This document shows positions 6,973-16,099 of a DNA stretch of 64,000 nucleotides, piece by piece; the stretch's first letter is position 1, and the number at the start of each line of letters is the position of its first letter. This DNA is from Enterovibrio gelatinilyticus. GTDB taxonomy: Bacteria; Pseudomonadota; Gammaproteobacteria; Enterobacterales; Vibrionaceae. Made by a program: the position numbers and the translations under genes. The notes beneath the pieces were generated by a model. That model saw only the letters and a program-made list of their open reading frames with translations, made no database searches and was not told the origin of the DNA. Where the stretch lies: contig NZ_JAJUBC010000003.1 of the NCBI RefSeq assembly GCF_028683095.1, positions 1-64,000 of the forward strand, in the 5' to 3' direction.

Positions 6973-9093
6973 GTGAAACCTGTTGTCATCAAACGCGATG
7001 GAGCCCGCGTACCTTTTCAGCGCCAACGTATCGAAGATGCAGTGATTCGAGCCGCGCAAGCAGTAGAAGACATGGATCAAGCTTATGCAGCAGCAGTAGC
7101 AGATGGTGTTCTTGCGCAAGTCATGCGTAACGATGAAGTGGATATCCATCAAATACAAGATGCGGTAGAAAACCATCTTATGGCGGGGCCGTATAAGGCA
7201 GTTGCACGCGCTTACATTGAGTACCGTCATGATCGTGATAGTGCGCGTGAAAAGAAAAGTCGCCTGAGTCATGAAATTCGCGGATTGGTGGAACAGACGA
7301 ACTCTGACATCCTCAACGAGAATGCGAACAAAGACAGTAAAGTTATCCCAACGCAGCGTGACTTGCTGGCCGGTATTGTTGCCAAGCACTACGCCAAGCA
7401 GTACATGCTGCCGAAAGACGTTGTTCGAGCACATGACCAAGGGGATATCCACTATCACGATTTGGACTATGCGCCATTCTTCCCCATGTTCAACTGCATG
7501 CTTGTCGATCTTGAAAACATGCTGACCCATGGTTTCAAAATGGGTAATGCGGAAATTGATACGCCGAAATCTATCCAGACAGCGACAGCTGTGACTGCTC
7601 AGATCATCGCCCAAGTCGCCTCTCACATTTATGGTGGCACAACGATAAATCGTATCGATGAAGTGCTCGCTCCTTACGTTGAGATCAGCTACGAAAAACA
7701 CCTGATGGTTGCACGTGAGTGGAACATCGCTGATGCGGAAAGCTATGCGGCTGCCCGTACAGAAAAAGAATGTCACGACGCATTCCAATCGCTCGAGTAT
7801 GAAGTGAATACCTTGCATACGGCAAACGGACAGACACCATTCGTGACCTTCGGTTTTGGCTTAGGTGAGTCGTGGTCAGCACGTTTGATTCAACAATCGA
7901 TTTTGCGTAATCGTATTGAAGGTTTGGGTAAAAACCGTAAAACCGCAGTATTCCCTAAGCTGGTATTCAGCGTTAAAGCGGGCCTAAACCTCAAGAATGG
8001 CGAGCCAAACTACGACATTAAGCAGCTAGCGCTTGAATGTGCGTCAAAGCGCATGTATCCAGACATTCTAAACTATGATCGCGTGGTTGAAGTGACAGGG
8101 TCGTTTAAAACCCCAATGGGTTGTCGTAGCTTCTTGTCTGACTATGAAGAGAATGGCAAGTTAGTGCATGAAGGCCGCAACAACATTGGTGTGGTGAGTA
8201 TTAACCTGCCTCGTATCGCTCTTCGTGCAAACGGAAGTGAAGAGAGCTTCTACTCTCTGTTGGACGAAGTGTTGGATATCGCCCGCGAAGGGTTGGATTC
8301 TCGTATCGACCGACTGCGAGGCGTGAAAGCACGTGTTGCCCCCATCCTTTATATGGAAGGAGCGTGCGGTGTTCGCTTGAACCCAGACGATGATGTTAGT
8401 GAGATCTTCAAAAATGGTCGCGCTTCGATTTCATTGGGTTATATCGGTATTCACGAAACGATCAACGCTTTGTATGGCACCGAAGAGCATGTTTACGACT
8501 CTGAAGTATTGCGTCAGAAAGCTTTAGATGTGGTTAAGTACCTCAAAGCCAAAACCGATAGTTGGAAAGAAGAAACAGGTTACGGTTTCAGCCTGTACAG
8601 TACACCGAGCGAGAACCTATGTAGTCGCTTCTGTAAGATTGATGCGAAAGAGTTTGGTGTGGTGGATGGTGTAACGGACAAAGGTTACTACACCAACAGT
8701 TTCCACCTTGATGTGGAAAAAGCGGTCAATCCGTACGATAAAATTGATTTTGAAATGCCTTACCCTGAAGTTGCCAATGGTGGGTTCATTTGTTACGGCG
8801 AGTACCCCAACATTCAGCATAACGTTGAAGCGTTAGAAAATGTGTGGGACTACAGCTACGAACGCGTACCTTACTACGGTACCAATACGCCGATTGATGA
8901 ATGCTACGAATGTGGTTTTACCGGTGAATTTGATTGCTCAAGCAAAGGCTTTGTTTGCCCAAGTTGTGGTAACCACGACTCAACCAAAGTGTCTGTGACT
9001 CGCCGTGTCTGCGGATACCTTGGCAGCCCAGATGCGCGTCCATTCAATGATGGTAAACAGGAAGAAGTGCAACGTCGTGTTAAGCACATGTAA
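6973..9093 (+). CDS. nrdD: Anaerobic ribonucleoside-triphosphate reductase (class III)
   Basis: This enzyme makes deoxyribonucleotides from NTPs under anaerobiosis using a glycyl radical. The 706-residue length is typical. Residues 1-95 are an ATP-cone (KRDGARVPFQRQRIEDAV). The barrel includes FNCMLVDLENMLTHGF. The C-terminus has four zinc-binding Cys (CYECGF...CPSCG) and the glycyl-radical motif RRVCGYLG. The GTG start follows GAGGAG (6961-6966). nrdG follows directly, forming the usual two-gene operon, preceded by FNR and NrdR-like sites. Confidence 0.98.
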   Translation: MKPVVIKRDGARVPFQRQRIEDAVIRAAQAVEDMDQAYAAAVADGVLAQVMRNDEVDIHQIQDAVENHLMAGPYKAVARAYIEYRHDRDSAREKKSRLSHEIRGLVEQTNSDILNENANKDSKVIPTQRDLLAGIVAKHYAKQYMLPKDVVRAHDQGDIHYHDLDYAPFFPMFNCMLVDLENMLTHGFKMGNAEIDTPKSIQTATAVTAQIIAQVASHIYGGTTINRIDEVLAPYVEISYEKHLMVAREWNIADAESYAAARTEKECHDAFQSLEYEVNTLHTANGQTPFVTFGFGLGESWSARLIQQSILRNRIEGLGKNRKTAVFPKLVFSVKAGLNLKNGEPNYDIKQLALECASKRMYPDILNYDRVVEVTGSFKTPMGCRSFLSDYEENGKLVHEGRNNIGVVSINLPRIALRANGSEESFYSLLDEVLDIAREGLDSRIDRLRGVKARVAPILYMEGACGVRLNPDDDVSEIFKNGRASISLGYIGIHETINALYGTEEHVYDSEVLRQKALDVVKYLKAKTDSWKEETGYGFSLYSTPSENLCSRFCKIDAKEFGVVDGVTDKGYYTNSFHLDVEKAVNPYDKIDFEMPYPEVANGGFICYGEYPNIQHNVEALENVWDYSYERVPYYGTNTPIDECYECGFTGEFDCSSKGFVCPSCGNHDSTKVSVTRRVCGYLGSPDARPFNDGKQEEVQRRVKHM

Positions 9094-9102
9094 GGTTTGA
9101 AA

Positions 9103-9570
9103 ATGAACTTCCATCAGTATTATCCAGTTGATGTTGTTAATGGCGAAGGGACGCGCTGCACCTTATTTGTTGCTGGCTGTGAGCATCAATGCCGTGGTTG
9201 TTACAACCAAAGCACTTGGTCATTAAGTTCGGGTCAAGTGTTCGATAAGCAGATGGAAGATCGTGTTATCTCAGATCTCAACGACACACGTATCAAACGT
9301 CGAGGTTTGTCGTTGAGCGGAGGTGATCCGCTTCACCCTGCAAACGTTCAAGCGGTATTGGCGTTAGTGAAGCGTGTTCGTTCCGAATGTGAAGGTAAAG
9401 ATATTTGGCTGTGGACGGGTTACGAATTAGCCAATTTATCTGAAGAACAAAAAACGATTGTTGCCTTGGTTGACGTTTTAGTCGATGGCAAGTTCGAAAA
9501 AGATCTTGCCGACCCGTCGTTACCTTGGCGAGGCAGCAGTAATCAAGTTATTCATAGAGTTAGATGCTGA
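9103..9570 (+). CDS. nrdG: Anaerobic ribonucleotide reductase activating protein (radical SAM)
   Basis: This is the activase that installs the glycyl radical on NrdD using S-adenosylmethionine and a 4Fe-4S cluster. The cluster motif C-x3-C-x2-C is seen as CEHQCRGC, and SLSGGDPL is the SAM-binding GGE-like region. A TTG at 9097 is in frame, but ATG at 9103 sits 7 nt after AAGG and matches the usual NrdG start, giving 155 residues. It is in operon with nrdD (9 nt gap) and ends at a strong terminator. Confidence 0.96.
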   Translation: MNFHQYYPVDVVNGEGTRCTLFVAGCEHQCRGCYNQSTWSLSSGQVFDKQMEDRVISDLNDTRIKRRGLSLSGGDPLHPANVQAVLALVKRVRSECEGKDIWLWTGYELANLSEEQKTIVALVDVLVDGKFEKDLADPSLPWRGSSNQVIHRVRC

Positions 9571-9603
9571 CTTTGGATCGATCATTCGATCACGTTTACT
9601 ATC

Positions 9604-9636
9604 AACAAAAAACGCCGCTTAGCGGCGTTTTTTGTT
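9604..9636 (+). terminator. Intrinsic terminator of nrdDG
   Basis: Stem ACGCCGCT / AGCGGCGT with a long T-run (and an A-run on the other side), 34 bp after the nrdG stop. Confidence 0.9.
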
Positions 9637-9751
9637 GAGCGATAGGTATGATTCACGTACCGTAAAGCGTCGTCTTCACCTTCGTGAAGGTATCAATCGA
9701 AATTATCATTCGGGTACATCACTTTTTGTTCATTTTTTAAGGAGTGCAGCC

Positions 9752-10177
9752 TTGAAGTATCAAATTGCCGCCTTGCTCTTTGGTCTTGTTTTTCTTCCTT
9801 TGTGTCATGCAGCAACGGATATCGCGTCTCCTGTTTTTGAACATGCGCCAAATGGCAAAATGATAATGGGTGAAAAGGAGTGGGTTAGAATCGACGATCT
9901 TGGGGTTGTTGCTAAGGCTCGTGTTGATACGGGTGCGACAACATCATCAATCAGTGCGGTTGATATTGAACCATTCGAGCGTGATGGAAAAAAATGGGTG
10001 AAGTTTCGTTTAGCTCATCAGCAAGGTCAAAGTGCGCTGATTGAAAGGGCAGTAGTACGAACAGTAAAAATTATTCAATCCAGTTCTGAAGGCTATGAGC
10101 GTCGATATGTCGTGAGTATGCCGATCACGATTGGCGACGTCACCATGGAAACAGAATTTACACTGCGCGATCGTTAA
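9752..10177 (+). CDS. Exported retropepsin-like (RimB-type) putative aspartic peptidase
   Basis: Contains the motif ARVDTGATTSSISA, the DTGA signature of the retropepsin-like family once annotated as ATP-dependent zinc protease (PF05618, RimB-like). An N-terminal signal peptide ends at HAA, so the domain should be periplasmic. The start is TTG at 9752, 7 nt after AAGGAG (9739-9744); an upstream in-frame start at 9632 lies in the nrdG terminator and is rejected. The product has 141 residues. Unlike RimB, it is not next to a RimK gene here. Confidence 0.75.
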   Translation: MKYQIAALLFGLVFLPLCHAATDIASPVFEHAPNGKMIMGEKEWVRIDDLGVVAKARVDTGATTSSISAVDIEPFERDGKKWVKFRLAHQQGQSALIERAVVRTVKIIQSSSEGYERRYVVSMPITIGDVTMETEFTLRDR

Positions 10178-10386
10178 CACCTCAATTTCCCCGTGCTCCT
10201 TGGGCGAACATATTTAAAAAATACCGCGCTCGTAGATGTGAGTCGAAAATACGTTCAACCTAAACCGTAAACCGCCGTAAACCAATAATGACAAGGGCAT
10301 GGCCTATCATCGCGTTTTTTTGTTTTCACCATGTCTGTCTTTGGGTAAGGTACGTAATTATTGCCGTTAAATAAGGATGTTATTCC

Positions 10387-11571
10387 ATGTTAGATCTGCT
10401 TTCTCCGGCGCAACAAGACCCCATTTTGTCTCTTTCCATTGCATTTCGCGGAGATACTCGTGCGGATAAAATGGACCTTGGCATCGGCGTATATAAAGAC
10501 AGCCAAGGTAACACGCCTATTATGCAGGCAGTTAAAACTGCACAGCAGCAACTGGCCGATTCTCAGACCACAAAAAGCTATGTGGGACTTGCCGGCAACG
10601 AAACGTTTAATCAAGTTATGACAGACCTCCTTCTAAAGGGGACTGACGGGTATTCTCGTTGTGCAACGGTTCAAACACCAGGTGCGAGCGGTGCGCTTCG
10701 TATGCTGGGCGATCTTATGTATCTCGCAAAGCCTGTTACAACGGTGTGGATCACTGACCCGAGTTATGTGAACCATAAACCGGTGATGGAAGCTGCGGGC
10801 TTACACGTTAAGTTTTACCCGTATTTTGATGCTGTTACAAAACAGGTTAATCCTGAAGCTATGTTGGAAGCGCTCAGCGCTGCGGGCCCAGATGATGTCG
10901 TGCTTCTGCACGGTTGTTGCCACAACCCAACGGGTGCGGATATTCGTGCGGAGCATTGGCAAGCCATCAATGAATTGGCGCAGAAGAACGGTTTTACCCC
11001 TTTTGTTGATATTGCTTACCAAGGTTTTGGTGAAGGGTTAGAAGAAGACGGTTATGGACTTCGTCTTTTGGCTGATTCTGTAGAAGAGATGCTGATTGCG
11101 ACATCTTGTTCAAAGAACTTTGGCCTTTATCGCGAGCGCACTGGCGCGGCAATTGTTATAGGCAAAAATGCAAAAGAAGCGACTAATGCTAAAGGCCGTA
11201 TTCTGCAGTTGGCTCGCTCGACCTACACTATGCCACCTGATCATGGTGCAGCGATTGTTGAAACCATTTTAACTAGCGATGCACTCACTAAGCAGTGGCG
11301 TGAAGAGTTAGATAGCATGCGTCATCGAATTGTATCTCTAAGGGAAGGTTTGAGCGCAGCACTTGCTACTCGAACTGGCGATAACCGCTTTGACTTCATC
11401 AAAGAGCACAAAGGCATGTTCTCAATGTTGGCGATGTCGCCAGAACAGATGATCCAATTGAGAGAAGACTTTGGTATCTATGCGGTTGGTGATAGCCGAA
11501 TCAATGTTGCGGGTTTGACTGAATCACGTATTGATTACTTAGCGGATGCTTTGGTTGCCGTCTCCAAATAG
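10387..11571 (+). CDS. tyrB: Aromatic amino acid aminotransferase (class I)
   Basis: A PLP enzyme of the AspC/TyrB subfamily (394 residues, typical). Visible are the glycine-rich GIGVYKDSQGNTP, HGCCHNPTGAD (substrate and PLP contacts), DIAYQGFGEG, and the Schiff-base lysine in SCSKNFGLYRERTG. It would transaminate tyrosine, phenylalanine and aspartate with 2-oxoglutarate. AspC and TyrB are hard to separate by eye; I favour the aromatic type. No TyrR box is seen upstream. An imperfect direct repeat (CCGTAAACCG, CCGTAAACCA) lies near 10264-10283. Confidence 0.85.
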   Translation: MLDLLSPAQQDPILSLSIAFRGDTRADKMDLGIGVYKDSQGNTPIMQAVKTAQQQLADSQTTKSYVGLAGNETFNQVMTDLLLKGTDGYSRCATVQTPGASGALRMLGDLMYLAKPVTTVWITDPSYVNHKPVMEAAGLHVKFYPYFDAVTKQVNPEAMLEALSAAGPDDVVLLHGCCHNPTGADIRAEHWQAINELAQKNGFTPFVDIAYQGFGEGLEEDGYGLRLLADSVEEMLIATSCSKNFGLYRERTGAAIVIGKNAKEATNAKGRILQLARSTYTMPPDHGAAIVETILTSDALTKQWREELDSMRHRIVSLREGLSAALATRTGDNRFDFIKEHKGMFSMLAMSPEQMIQLREDFGIYAVGDSRINVAGLTESRIDYLADALVAVSK

Positions 11572-11596
11572 ATAGACCGACATACTGTTTTTGATT

Positions 11597-11625
11597 AAGC
11601 CAGCATTGTGCTGGCTTTGTTTTTC
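11597..11625 (+). terminator. Intrinsic terminator
   Basis: Stem AAGCCAGCA / TGCTGGCTT followed by TTGTTTTT, just after the aminotransferase. Confidence 0.8.
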
Positions 11626-11658
11626 CTTACATTCAATAGACTACGTAGATAGAGAATC

Positions 11659-12024
11659 ATGAAAATTCAACGTATTAACCCGACCCAGCGTTGGTCAGAT
11701 GTTACCGTGTTCAACGGCATTGCACACTTTGTTGAAGTGCCAGAAAGTGATTTAAGTGCCGATATCAAAGGCCAAACCGAGCAGGTACTGCAGCAAGCAG
11801 AAGAAATGTTGGCTTCAGTTGGAAGCGATAAGACGCGCATCTTGTCTGTGACCATCTACATCACCGATTTTGCAAACCTTCCAGCGCTCAATGAAGTTTG
11901 GGATGCCTGGTTTGAAGCGGGTACAGCACCAAGCCGTGCGTGTGTGAAAGTGGAACTTGCCGATCCAGAGTACTTGGTTGAAATGGCATTCGTTGCGGCG
12001 GCGGGTGAAGAATTTCAGTCGTAA
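11659..12024 (+). CDS. RidA family protein
   Basis: A 121-residue YjgF/YER057c/UK114 (RidA) superfamily protein. ILSVTIYITDFANLPALNEVWDAWF and SRACVKVELADPEYLVEMAFVAA are the family core, with the Arg of PSRACV that binds the carboxylate of enamine/imine intermediates. It resembles the YoaB-like subgroup. Canonical RidA deaminates reactive 2-aminoacrylate; subgroup roles vary, so the substrate is open. It lies between an aminotransferase and an alcohol dehydrogenase, with its own ATG and flanking terminators. Confidence 0.88.
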   Translation: MKIQRINPTQRWSDVTVFNGIAHFVEVPESDLSADIKGQTEQVLQQAEEMLASVGSDKTRILSVTIYITDFANLPALNEVWDAWFEAGTAPSRACVKVELADPEYLVEMAFVAAAGEEFQS

Positions 12025-12048
12025 TTAACAGCTGAAATGATAATAACG

Positions 12049-12077
12049 AAAGGGCAGCGATAAACGCTGCCCTTTTT
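12049..12077. terminator. Intrinsic terminator
   Basis: Stem AAAGGGCAGCG / CGCTGCCCTTT followed by T residues, 25 bp after the RidA-family gene. It may act in both directions. Confidence 0.85.
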
Positions 12078-12105
12078 AGTTCATGCAATACACCACTAAT
12101 GAGTA

Positions 12106-12271
12106 TTATACCAATCTGATTAAATATTCGGTCATTCTTGCTGGTTAAAATCGACAATAGCGGCGTCAGATATTTTGTAGGTAGAATAACTACTTACTGC
12201 AATATCTTCCTTGCTCTTGACGATTTTCCCGGCGCAAATTTATGACCACCTACTTAATCCAATTGGTATTA
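12106..12271. repeat. 166-bp palindromic (MITE/REP-like) element
   Basis: The ends are near-perfect inverted repeats: ATACCAATCTGATTAA on the left, and on the right the complement of ATACCAATTGGATTAA. The interior is also self-complementary with mismatches, folding around a centre stem GTAGGTAG (12177-12184) / CTACTTAC (12190-12197). The whole would form one long hairpin. Its right end supplies the stop codon of the alcohol dehydrogenase gene (TAA at 12271-12269 on the minus strand). I recall similar elements as common in Vibrionaceae, but could not verify this. Confidence 0.75.
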
Positions 12272-13417
12272 CATTGCGCTACGGAAAATCTCACAGATTT
12301 CTTCGTGGGTTGCCTGTTTAGGGTTAGTAAAACCACAAGCATCTTTTAGCGCATTTTCTGCCAGTACAGGGAAGTCATCTGCTTTGACGCCCAATGCTTC
12401 TAATCCTGCAGGAATACCTACGTCCTTAGACAGAACTTGAATCGCTTCAATCGCAGCTTCAGCGCCTTGTTCTGCGGATAAGTTGTCAACGTTAACACCC
12501 ATTGCTTTAGCGACATCACGTAAACGGCTTGCTGATACCTGCACGTTATATTTTTGAACGTGTGGCAGAATGACTGCATTGCACACGCCGTGTGGTAAGT
12601 CGTAGAACCCGCCGAGCTGGTGAGCCATTGCATGGACGTAACCCAAAGAAGCATTGTTGAATGCCATGCCAGCCATGAATTGGGCGTAAGCCATTTGCTC
12701 ACGTGCTTCTAAGTTTTGTCCGTCATTCACTGCTGTTCGCAGGTGCGCTTGAATCAGTTCAATTGCCTTAATTGCTACAGCGTCAGTAATGGGTGAAGCT
12801 GCAATTGAGACGTAAGCTTCAACGGCGTGCGTTAAGGCATCCATACCGGTTGCTGCTGTCAGAGATTTTGGTTTAGCCAGCATGAGTTCTGGGTCATTCA
12901 CCGAAATCAATGGCGTGGTGTTTTTATCCACGATCGCCATTTTAATGTGTCGCTCTTCATCGGTAATGATACAGAAACGGGTCATTTCAGACGCTGTACC
13001 GGCTGTGGTATTGATAGCAATTAGCGGAAGTTGCGCTTTAGCCGATTGGTCAACACCTTCATAGTCGCCAATTTTCCCACCATTTGCAGCCACCAATGCG
13101 ATACCTTTCGCACAATCATGTGGCGAACCACCACCTAGTGAAATAACAAAATCACAGTTATGCGCTTCTAGTATTGCAAGACCCGCCTCAACGTTCCCAA
13201 TGGTTGGGTTTGGTTGAGTGCCATCAAAAATGGCAGTCATTACACCACGTTCTGCAAGTAAAGCGGTGACCTTTTCGACGACACCAATTTCATTCAATAT
13301 TTTGTCGGTTACAACTAAGCCGTTCTTGAAACCATGAGATTGAATCGCATCAGCAGCGTCGGTAAGGCAACCTGCGCCCATTAGGTTAACTGTAGGGATG
13401 TAAAATGCACTTGTCAT
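12269..13417 (-). CDS. Iron-containing alcohol dehydrogenase (YiaY/AdhB-like)
   Basis: A group III alcohol dehydrogenase of 382 residues. The NAD-binding [13 protein letters not shown] and [12 protein letters not shown] are clear. The metal site is [10 protein letters not shown] plus [23 protein letters not shown] (Asp and three His ligands). It interconverts short alcohols and aldehydes with NAD(H), probably in fermentation, consistent with a perfect FNR site 114-127 bp upstream. The 1,2-propanediol oxidoreductase FucO is a close alternative. The last codon abuts a palindromic repeat that provides the stop. Confidence 0.92.
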   Translation of the reverse strand: MTSAFYIPTVNLMGAGCLTDAADAIQSHGFKNGLVVTDKILNEIGVVEKVTALLAERGVMTAIFDGTQPNPTIGNVEAGLAILEAHNCDFVISLGGGSPHDCAKGIALVAANGGKIGDYEGVDQSAKAQLPLIAINTTAGTASEMTRFCIITDEERHIKMAIVDKNTTPLISVNDPELMLAKPKSLTAATGMDALTHAVEAYVSIAASPITDAVAIKAIELIQAHLRTAVNDGQNLEAREQMAYAQFMAGMAFNNASLGYVHAMAHQLGGFYDLPHGVCNAVILPHVQKYNVQVSASRLRDVAKAMGVNVDNLSAEQGAEAAIEAIQVLSKDVGIPAGLEALGVKADDFPVLAENALKDACGFTNPKQATHEEICEIFRSAM

Positions 13418-13834
13418 TTCGTTTCTCCGTGGTACTCACGTTAATAATTATTAGTTAGACATAGGTGAGCGACCCTATCGCTCATCTTGCCCATGCCTAG
13501 TTTTTTAGCACTTTTCGAGTGAGCCGCTCTTTGATCTAAATCAATCGGCGCGTCTGGTATGAGATGTGTGTTACTAGAATTTGAGCTAGGTCATTCTATT
13601 TGTATATATTTTAATTCATTGAAAAATATATATTTATTATGTCGCTTGTCGGTTGGTATCAAACACTAGAGTGTGGTAGTAACACGGGGTTGTGTTGCTT
13701 CATAAGTGAAATGAACGTATCTCGGTGGTGAGGTCTGTCTTTCGGTAGAAAAAAGTTCATATAAATAGACATGAACGATAAGCACAACTACGATACCTTT
13801 TTATTATTCACGCATAGTTGCATATAGGGAAAGC
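13418..13834. promoter_or_regulatory. Divergent regulatory region, 417 bp
   Basis: Between the alcohol dehydrogenase and the degenerate AAA+-like gene. It holds the FNR site (13531-13544), an AT-rich stretch near 13600-13640, and an inverted repeat GTTCAT-N10-ATGAAC at 13755-13776 that may be an operator for the rightward gene. Confidence 0.5.
13531..13544 (-). promoter_or_regulatory. FNR binding site
   Basis: TTGATCTAAATCAA is an exact match to TTGAT-N4-ATCAA, 114 bp upstream of the iron alcohol dehydrogenase start. It suggests anaerobic activation. Confidence 0.75.
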
Positions 13835-14305
13835 ATGCTCTGGTACAAGGTAGGCCATCAACTTAAACTTCACGACATTAGCCTTATCGTAGGCCCAAAC
13901 CGAACTGATAAAACGAGGTTCTTGTGTGAGCAATACGAAGGACTTTCTTTTCTCATTGATGTTTCCAAGGCTAAGATCGCCTATTGTGGTGGAGATACCA
14001 GTATTACAGAGGAAGAATGGAGTCAAATCATCGCCCGTGATTGCGCATTCATTACGGTAGACGATGCGCATCTATTGAAGCCGTTAGATCTTCTTAAGCT
14101 TGTGGACATCGCGGTAGAGACGAAAAAACGATTATATTTATCATGCAATGAAACCATCGCTTCTTACCTTCCTAGTTTCTTGTCCCATGCTAATAATTAT
14201 CAACTCTCTGTCGCTAAGATTGAAAGGCTGACTGATGAAGATGTGTGTGTATGGGCGTTGACCGACGTGAAAGGAAAATGTGTCAGCGAAGCGTCACAGA
14301 GTTAA
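13835..14305 (+). CDS. Small degenerate AAA+-like P-loop protein
   Basis: 156 residues, no family recognised. A Walker-A-like loop IVGPNRTDKTRF (residues 18-29) keeps the GP and KT positions but has Asp where the final glycine belongs. A hydrophobic strand followed by DDAH (FITVDDAHLL) resembles Walker B of DnaA/Hda/DnaC-type AAA+ proteins, and RLYLSCNET resembles their sensor-1 strand. It may therefore be a nucleotide-binding or pseudo-ATPase adaptor. The ATG at 13835 is preceded by only a weak ribosome site (GGGAAAGC). It is monocistronic. Confidence 0.65.
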   Translation: MLWYKVGHQLKLHDISLIVGPNRTDKTRFLCEQYEGLSFLIDVSKAKIAYCGGDTSITEEEWSQIIARDCAFITVDDAHLLKPLDLLKLVDIAVETKKRLYLSCNETIASYLPSFLSHANNYQLSVAKIERLTDEDVCVWALTDVKGKCVSEASQS

Positions 14306-14434
14306 TGTGATATTTATTTGTTCTATTTGTGGTTAACAAACCAACAGATAATACCTCGTTACGCTATTCCAGTTCCTTGCCATCAGGTATTGAATTAAGA
14401 TTCGCGAACAAGAATAGCCTTTTCGAGGTCAAAT

Positions 14435-14863
14435 ATGATGAAAAAATCCCTAGCAGCCATGATGCTTCTTTTTACGTTGACCGGTTGTGAAGACGCGACG
14501 AAGGCAATTGATCAGGCTCAAGAAGCAGCGAACAAGGCGGTAGATGGCCTTCAGCAGAAGATTGAATCCGTAGATCTAGGCGAATTAAACCTAGATCAAT
14601 TTGGTGATGCAGCTGATTCTGCGAAAGCGCTGGCGATGTCCGTTGAGGAAGTGGTGAATGCAGATTTTGCGGACCCACAAGCCCTTGTTGAAGTGAGAGA
14701 GCAAGTCGCTAATGCATACAGTTGTTTGGTTGATGCAACCTCAGAAAGCACTGCAGAGAAACTGCTAAATACTGTACTTTCTTCTATTGGTAGCGAAGAC
14801 GCGTTATCTATTATTGATAAAGGCGTTGAGAAAGCAAAAGCTGCGAAAGAGTGTGTGATGTAA
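14435..14863 (+). CDS. Putative lipoprotein, helical, unknown function
   Basis: 142 residues with a lipoprotein signal (lipobox LTGC at residues about 15-18) followed by an Ala/Gln/Glu-rich, probably alpha-helical region (KAIDQAQEAANKAVDGLQQK). Two further Cys (YSCLVD, KECVM) could form a disulphide. The start is ATG-ATG at 14435/14438 after CGAGG. No family assigned; membrane anchoring is inferred from the lipobox. Confidence 0.75.
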   Translation: MMKKSLAAMMLLFTLTGCEDATKAIDQAQEAANKAVDGLQQKIESVDLGELNLDQFGDAADSAKALAMSVEEVVNADFADPQALVEVREQVANAYSCLVDATSESTAEKLLNTVLSSIGSEDALSIIDKGVEKAKAAKECVM

Positions 14864-14893
14864 TTGCATGTTCAAATTGCGCTATAGTGATTT

Positions 14894-14921
14894 AAAAGGC
14901 TGACATATCGTCAGCCTTTTT
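14894..14921. terminator. Bidirectional intrinsic terminator
   Basis: Stem AAAAGGCTGA / TCAGCCTTTT between the lipoprotein gene and the converging peroxidase gene. Confidence 0.85.
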
Positions 14922-14958
14922 CGTTTCTTCTTGCAGACGTGGATACTGCATGTATTCG

Positions 14959-15900
14959 TTAATCGTCAAAACGTGCGTCGATGAATGACTGGGATGGAAC
15001 AAAGTAACTTGATCCTGTTTTGGCTTCTACAAAATCAAGTAAGCGATCGTAGTCACCGTTTACATCAGCATTGATCATTTGGGTCAATGACGTTTCGATG
15101 ATAGTGGGGGTTTTCGCAAAGCCCACAAACATAGTGCCGTGCTCAATGGCATTCCCATAGGGGCGATTCTGTCGAAACATTTTCACTTCCTGGCCATCGA
15201 CTTCAACTTTGCTTTTGTTGTTGTGTGCCCATGCAGGTTTCTCATTGTCACTCAGTTCAATGTCATCCATTTTAGTACGACCAACGACTTTCTCTTGGTG
15301 CTCGGTAGATTGGTCATCCCATAAAGATTGTCGGTCAATGTAACGTTGAACCACCAAATAGCTCCCACCGAGATAGGTATCGTTTTCATCATCAATCAGA
15401 ACGGACTCGACACGTTCTTCATCAATCGGATTTTCAGTCCCGTCTACAAAATCAATCATGTCTCGATTATCAAGGTACTTATAGCCTTGAATATCTTCGG
15501 ACAAATCGGCGATGCCAGAGATGGCTTTTGCTGTGTATTTGGCGATTTGAAAATTAAGATCTTTGCGTTCAGATTTCACCATCAAGAAAATGTCACCGGC
15601 TGTCGAAGGGAAATGTCTTGGTCCATCTTTCATTTCTGGAAACACATGAAGTTCTGTGGGTAGGGGAAGGTCAGGAAATAGCAGTGGCCAAGCATTCGCT
15701 GAAAATCCGATGGTGACAGATACATTTGCGGTGGGATCTTTTTGTCGGATGGACTTTTCAATTCCCGGAAGTTGAGATAAAGCATCACCTACTTCATCAA
15801 CATTAAGCCATTGGTCTTTCAGCACAAAGGTTAAAAATTCTGCGTGAGTTGTTGGGTCAGTTAGCACACCAATTTGTGCAATTGAAGCAAGCTCGTTCAT
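14959..15900 (-). CDS. Dyp-type heme peroxidase (YfeX-like)
   Basis: A dye-decolourising-type peroxidase with the GxxDG motif seen as DFVDGTENP, the proximal heme His in AIEHGTMFVGFAKTP, and the Arg of the distal pocket in the AIEHG-upstream FRQNRPYGN region. No Tat or Sec signal is present, so it is cytoplasmic like E. coli YfeX. An ATG at 15915 is in frame, but ATG at 15900 sits 6 nt after AGGA and gives a usual 313-residue protein. The physiological substrate of this class is unsettled (peroxide reduction, porphyrin oxidation). Confidence 0.9.
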   Translation of the reverse strand: MNELASIAQIGVLTDPTTHAEFLTFVLKDQWLNVDEVGDALSQLPGIEKSIRQKDPTANVSVTIGFSANAWPLLFPDLPLPTELHVFPEMKDGPRHFPSTAGDIFLMVKSERKDLNFQIAKYTAKAISGIADLSEDIQGYKYLDNRDMIDFVDGTENPIDEERVESVLIDDENDTYLGGSYLVVQRYIDRQSLWDDQSTEHQEKVVGRTKMDDIELSDNEKPAWAHNNKSKVEVDGQEVKMFRQNRPYGNAIEHGTMFVGFAKTPTIIETSLTQMINADVNGDYDRLLDFVEAKTGSSYFVPSQSFIDARFDD

Positions 15901-16099
15901 AGGTCGTCCTGTCATCTGATCGGGTAATTTCTTGTTTGAACTCAGAATAGAACAGCTTTTATGCGTAAAGTGGGGTAGGAATGAGACGTGACGACAATGG
16001 ATAACGGTGTTTTACGGTGAATAACCGATGACAAGGTGAGAGGTTTGACGATGGTCTTGCGGGGTGTGCAATCGCCCTCGCGTACGAGGGCGTCAGCAA

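Noticed and set aside
6967-7818. 283-codon antisense ORF over nrdD
   Set aside because: It mirrors the coding strand of a fully conserved gene; the sequence has no domain and depends on nrdD codon bias.
10178-10386. TyrR box before the aromatic aminotransferase
   Set aside because: Only direct repeats of CCGTAAACC are present; no TGTAAA-N6-TTTACA dyad was found.
16074-16091. Terminator downstream of ylqF
   Set aside because: A good GCCCTCG/CGAGGGC stem exists, but no T-run follows on the minus strand.
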